The notes beneath the pieces were generated by a model, which saw nothing but the letters and a program-made list of their open reading frames with translations, was not told where the DNA came from and made no database searches. From positions 1 to 23,201 of the IMG/VR virus record IMGVR_UViG_3300009537_003722: DNA of 23,201 nt. One strand, given 5' to 3'. Each line of letters opens with the position of its first letter. The stretch's first letter is position 1. This DNA is from a virus. The translations under genes were made by a program, and so were the position numbers. Positions 21,274 through 23,201 of this stretch are shown here, in pieces.

Positions 21274-21660
21274 ATGGGTGATATATCGAGATATTTTGAT
21301 CGAGATGAGTTTGTATGTAAGTGCGGGTGCGGTAAGTCCGATATCGATTTGGATTTGGTTGATCGGCTGGACTTTATGCGTATGATATTGAAGGGGCCGA
21401 TCCAGATTACGTCTGGATGTCGGTGTGAGAAATACAACAAGGCTGTTCAAGGAAAACCGGATAGTGCTCATTTGTACGGGAAAGCAGCAGACATAAAAAT
21501 CTTGTCTTCGGCACACCGTTTCGCGGTGCTTTCTGCCTGTATGCAGGATTACACTGACGATAAAGGCCGAACGCATAAGGCAGTGTTCGACCGGATTGGG
21601 ATCGGCCAAGATTTTATACATCTCGGTATTGGTTCTGTGGGGCTTGTCTGGACGTACTAA
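21274..21660 (+). CDS. peptidase M15-like protein (endolysin or D-Ala-D-Ala peptidase type)
   Basis: 128 residues from ATG 21274 with GGGAGG (21261-21267 area). The N-terminal CKCGCGK (15-21), ITSGCRCEKYN and then SAHLYGKAADI provide zinc ligands H66 and D73; the third is H116 in FIHLGIG. This fits the peptidase M15A group, which cleaves peptidoglycan peptide bonds. No signal peptide is seen, so as an endolysin it would need a holin; the 42-residue membrane peptide just upstream is a candidate. The usual Asp after the last His is replaced by Gly, as in several phage members. Confidence 0.82.
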   Translation: MGDISRYFDRDEFVCKCGCGKSDIDLDLVDRLDFMRMILKGPIQITSGCRCEKYNKAVQGKPDSAHLYGKAADIKILSSAHRFAVLSACMQDYTDDKGRTHKAVFDRIGIGQDFIHLGIGSVGLVWTY

Positions 21661-21675
21661 ATTGGAGTGTCGATT

Positions 21676-21891
21676 GTGAAATATCTTTTAGATAAAGAGG
21701 AGTTTGAGCGTCTGGTGCCTGAGGGCGAAGTTGCCGCGCGCGATGCTTTATTCGTTTCTGTTTTCGATTTTATGCTTGATAAGTGTGACTTCCCATGTAC
21801 ACATTCACGATTCGACTCGTGCGGTGAATGCAGAATTATGCGTATAGATTCGGAGGGCATGTTATGCCCGTTGACGCGACGTAAGAGTTAG
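21676..21891 (+). CDS. small cysteine-rich unknown protein
   Basis: 71 residues from GTG 21676, chosen since GGAG (21664-21667) is 8 bases ahead; a GTG at 21667 overlaps that SD. Cysteines C37, C41, C49, C52 and C64 (CDFPC ... CGEC ... C) probably bind a metal. The N-terminal half is helical. No family is recognised. Confidence 0.6.
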   Translation: MKYLLDKEEFERLVPEGEVAARDALFVSVFDFMLDKCDFPCTHSRFDSCGECRIMRIDSEGMLCPLTRRKS

Positions 21892-21899
21892 GAGGAAAT

Positions 21900-22166
21900 A
21901 TGTGCACATTCGAGTTCGTTTCTGTGGAGAATAAAACTCAGAATCACACGTACTGCACAATGCTGTTTGTGAATGGCGATCCTTTTGGAATTGTGCAGGG
22001 GATAAAATCGAGAGTGTATGCCCGCGTATTCGATTTTAAAGATGGCGCTGTTCGAAGATTAAGCCCTCTTACAGATAATGGGGCTTTTACATTAATTGCG
22101 GACGCTGAGGCAGCATTACTAGCAGAAGCATTTGCGCTATCGCAGTTGAATGTTGCTGCGCAATAA
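21900..22166 (+). CDS. small unknown protein
   Basis: 88 residues, ATG 21900 with TTAGGAGG at ideal spacing. It appears to be a small beta-rich fold (CTFEFVSVENKTQNHTYC, later GIVQGIKSRVYARVFDF) with an alanine-rich C-terminal helix. No family or motif is recognised. It is the last clearly intact plus-strand gene before a 550-base stretch of fragments. Confidence 0.65.
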   Translation: MCTFEFVSVENKTQNHTYCTMLFVNGDPFGIVQGIKSRVYARVFDFKDGAVRRLSPLTDNGAFTLIADAEAALLAEAFALSQLNVAAQ

Positions 22167-22342
22167 GAGGAAACTAAAATACGTGTATTAAACGTTCATG
22201 CAATCAGGGAGAGGATCAGTATGGAATATGGGAAGATTTCTCGTTTGTAATGAATGAGGTAGATAGAGTCATGTCCTCTAAATCATTTAAGCGCAAGGTT
22301 GAGATGTTCTCGTAGTGCATGAAATAACATGCGAGGGGCACT

Positions 22343-22396
22343 ATGGATATACGCGGTCTCCGGCCGGTCTTAAAGGGCGGGGGATGGGTCACATGA
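22343..22396 (+). CDS. possible 17-residue micro-protein
   Basis: ATG 22343 follows GAGGGG (22333-22338). It encodes MDIRGLRPVLKGGGWVT and its TGA overlaps the next ATG. Short and unsupported by any family, it is listed because SD and overlap are in place. Confidence 0.25.
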   Translation: MDIRGLRPVLKGGGWVT

Positions 22397-22461
22397 AAGC
22401 AACTGTGCATGAGGAAGAAAGGGAAAAACATTATGGAAAGGAGAGAATGAGGAGTGTATAA
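22393..22461 (+). CDS. possible 22-residue micro-protein
   Basis: ATG 22393 overlaps the previous TGA, with GGGGGATGG ahead as SD. It is highly charged (HEEEREKHYGKERM). Its stop overlaps the GTG that begins the interrupted zinc-ribbon frame. Confidence 0.25.
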   Translation: MKATVHEEEREKHYGKERMRSV

Positions 22462-22579
22462 AAAAGAGGCTATTCATGAAGAGGGAGACAGTTGTCCCGA
22501 ATGCAAAAAAAAAAGACAACCGGGCTATGCTTGAGATGGTGCATGTAATAAGTGTGGGTGGGAAGATGAAGATGAATAG
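22454..22579 (+). pseudogene. zinc-ribbon mini-gene with an in-frame TGA
   Basis: From GTG 22454 (AAAGGAG at 22437-22443) the frame encodes a chain with CPEC, then GYA, TGA (22532-22534), then DGACNKCGWEDEDE to TAG 22579. The two CxxC pairs and the CNKCGWEDED ending make a typical small zinc ribbon if the TGA is ignored. A nonsense change (for example from TGG Trp) is the simplest reading. A ten-A run at 22505-22514 lies between the halves but no frame change is needed. Confidence 0.5.
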
Positions 22580-22719
22580 GATTATTGTCTGTCTGAGTGG
22601 CGGGACGGCATCATTTTGATTGAAAATCCACTAGACAATCGCAAATTGTAAACAAACTGTTGAAACTCGAAGGCGGTGAAACCGCTGATACTACGAGGAC
22701 GAAAAGAAAGGGCGTAGAA

Positions 22720-23201
22720 ATGGAGATTAGGACAGAAGACCATGCAATTGAATTTATTAAAAACTTGTTAACAGAAATAAACGCTCAAAACAATAGGGCG
22801 ACGGCCTATCCTTATTATGTTGAAGTGCAGGCAAGACGAAACCACGTAACTAATCCTGAATATGGATATGACGAAATTCAATACAAGTTTCCGCAGAATG
22901 AAGAGCCTCTCGAGGAAAATAGTTTGAAAGAGCTTCTTGATGAATCAGACGGAGAGATCGAGGAGAAACTTGGCATTTCTAGAAATGAGTTGGAGGAGCT
23001 ATTGAAATACGGGGGCTGTTCCGAAGTAGCAATTCGGAAACATGATGGCGTAGATATTATACATATTAAATACATATGGGAGACTGTTGGCGTATATCTT
23101 ACAATAGCGGCAGCAAATCAGCATATTGATGAGAATATTTACCATTATGGAACAGTAAGAACTTACATAAGAAATTTCTGGCGGAATGGAGAAATTGAAA
23201 A
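22720..23201 (+). CDS. unknown acidic protein, 3' end outside the window
   Basis: ATG 22720 opens a frame that stays open to the last base, at least 160 residues. AAAGG about 10 bases ahead is a fair SD; the frame continues upstream to a TGA at 22621, with TTG 22660 as another possible start. The middle is acidic and helical (EEPLEENSLKELLDE). The C-terminal part, AANQHIDENIYHYGTV then RNFWRNGEIE, resembles a recurring ending of small phage proteins, without known function. Codon use is A-rich, unlike most of the window. Confidence 0.7.
   Translation, partial: MEIRTEDHAIEFIKNLLTEINAQNNRATAYPYYVEVQARRNHVTNPEYGYDEIQYKFPQNEEPLEENSLKELLDESDGEIEEKLGISRNELEELLKYGGCSEVAIRKHDGVDIIHIKYIWETVGVYLTIAAANQHIDENIYHYGTVRTYIRNFWRNGEIE

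Larger units (their letters stand above)
22167..22719 (+). other. stretch of tiny or decayed reading frames
   Basis: No gene over about 45 codons was found. A series of very short frames with plausible SDs and stop/start overlaps runs through it: ATG 22221 (9 codons), ATG 22250 (21 codons), ATG 22343, ATG 22393 and GTG 22454. The final 100 bases are in frame with the gene at 22720 but lack a good start. The bases become purine-rich toward the right. It may be decayed sequence between two modules, or an unusual cluster of micro-proteins. Confidence 0.5.

Noticed and set aside
22532-22534. TGA recoded as tryptophan across the phage
   Set aside because: TGA is the normal stop of many genes here, for example those ending at 3612, 8725, 9122, 12255 and 17727.
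22675-22706. Hammerhead-ribozyme-like string (CTGAT ... GAGGACGAAA)
   Set aside because: The conserved CUGANGA core is not present (CTGATAC), stem II cannot form, and the stretch is in frame with the gene at 22720.
1-23201. tRNA genes, CRISPR arrays or insertion sequences
   Set aside because: No cloverleaf, spaced repeat array, transposase or terminal repeats were seen by eye on either strand.

Overview
This window looks like part of the genome of a tailed double-stranded DNA bacteriophage or a close relative. The evidence is a long set of closely packed, mostly overlapping genes on the plus strand, each with a strong Shine-Dalgarno (SD) site. They encode an almost complete phage-style replication and recombination apparatus, followed by many very small unknown genes. 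The host cannot be named. The SD sites match the usual bacterial anti-SD, so it is a bacterium using standard start signals. TGA serves as a normal stop in many of these genes. No tRNA, rRNA, CRISPR array or insertion sequence was seen, and no capsid, tail or terminase gene lies in the window.

Left region (1-4450): an AT-rich leader of about 390 bases, opening with a 36-base alternating pyrimidine-purine tract, precedes a UvsW-like helicase, an unknown protein, a DnaB-like helicase and a DnaG-type primase. A promoter at about 4536-4564 starts a second block (4599-14692). That block holds a DUF932-like protein, a gene broken by a one-base frameshift, and a DNA polymerase with a uracil-DNA glycosylase fused to its front. 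It continues with a gp32-like single-strand binding protein, RecA, a Mre11/SbcD-like nuclease, a Rad50/SbcC-like ATPase and a RuvC-like resolvase. Together these could unwind, prime and copy DNA, coat single strands, resect ends, pair strands, and resolve or remodel branched DNA.

Accessory cargo (14713-17963): two tiny unknown genes, a cysteine-cluster protein, and a ParB-like protein next to two tandem DNA methyltransferases. The ParB/methyltransferase part (15493-17727) has visibly different base composition and was probably acquired. A zinc ribbon appears to be split across the ParB/methyltransferase boundary. A small zinc-finger protein ends the block at a strong terminator.

Centre (17988-18373): two small minus-strand genes converge on that terminator. 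A 395-base divergent intergenic region (18374-18768) is rich in repeats and imperfect palindromes. It contains a second copy of a 15-base element also found in the 4536-4564 promoter.

Right region (18769-23201): a stand-alone integrase-type arm/core-binding domain without a catalytic domain, several small unknown proteins, RNase H, and a perfect SD driving only a two-codon minigene followed by a hairpin terminator. Then come a 42-residue membrane or exported peptide, a peptidase M15-like protein, two more small proteins, and about 550 bases of tiny overlapping or decayed reading frames. A partial gene of A-rich composition runs off the window end.
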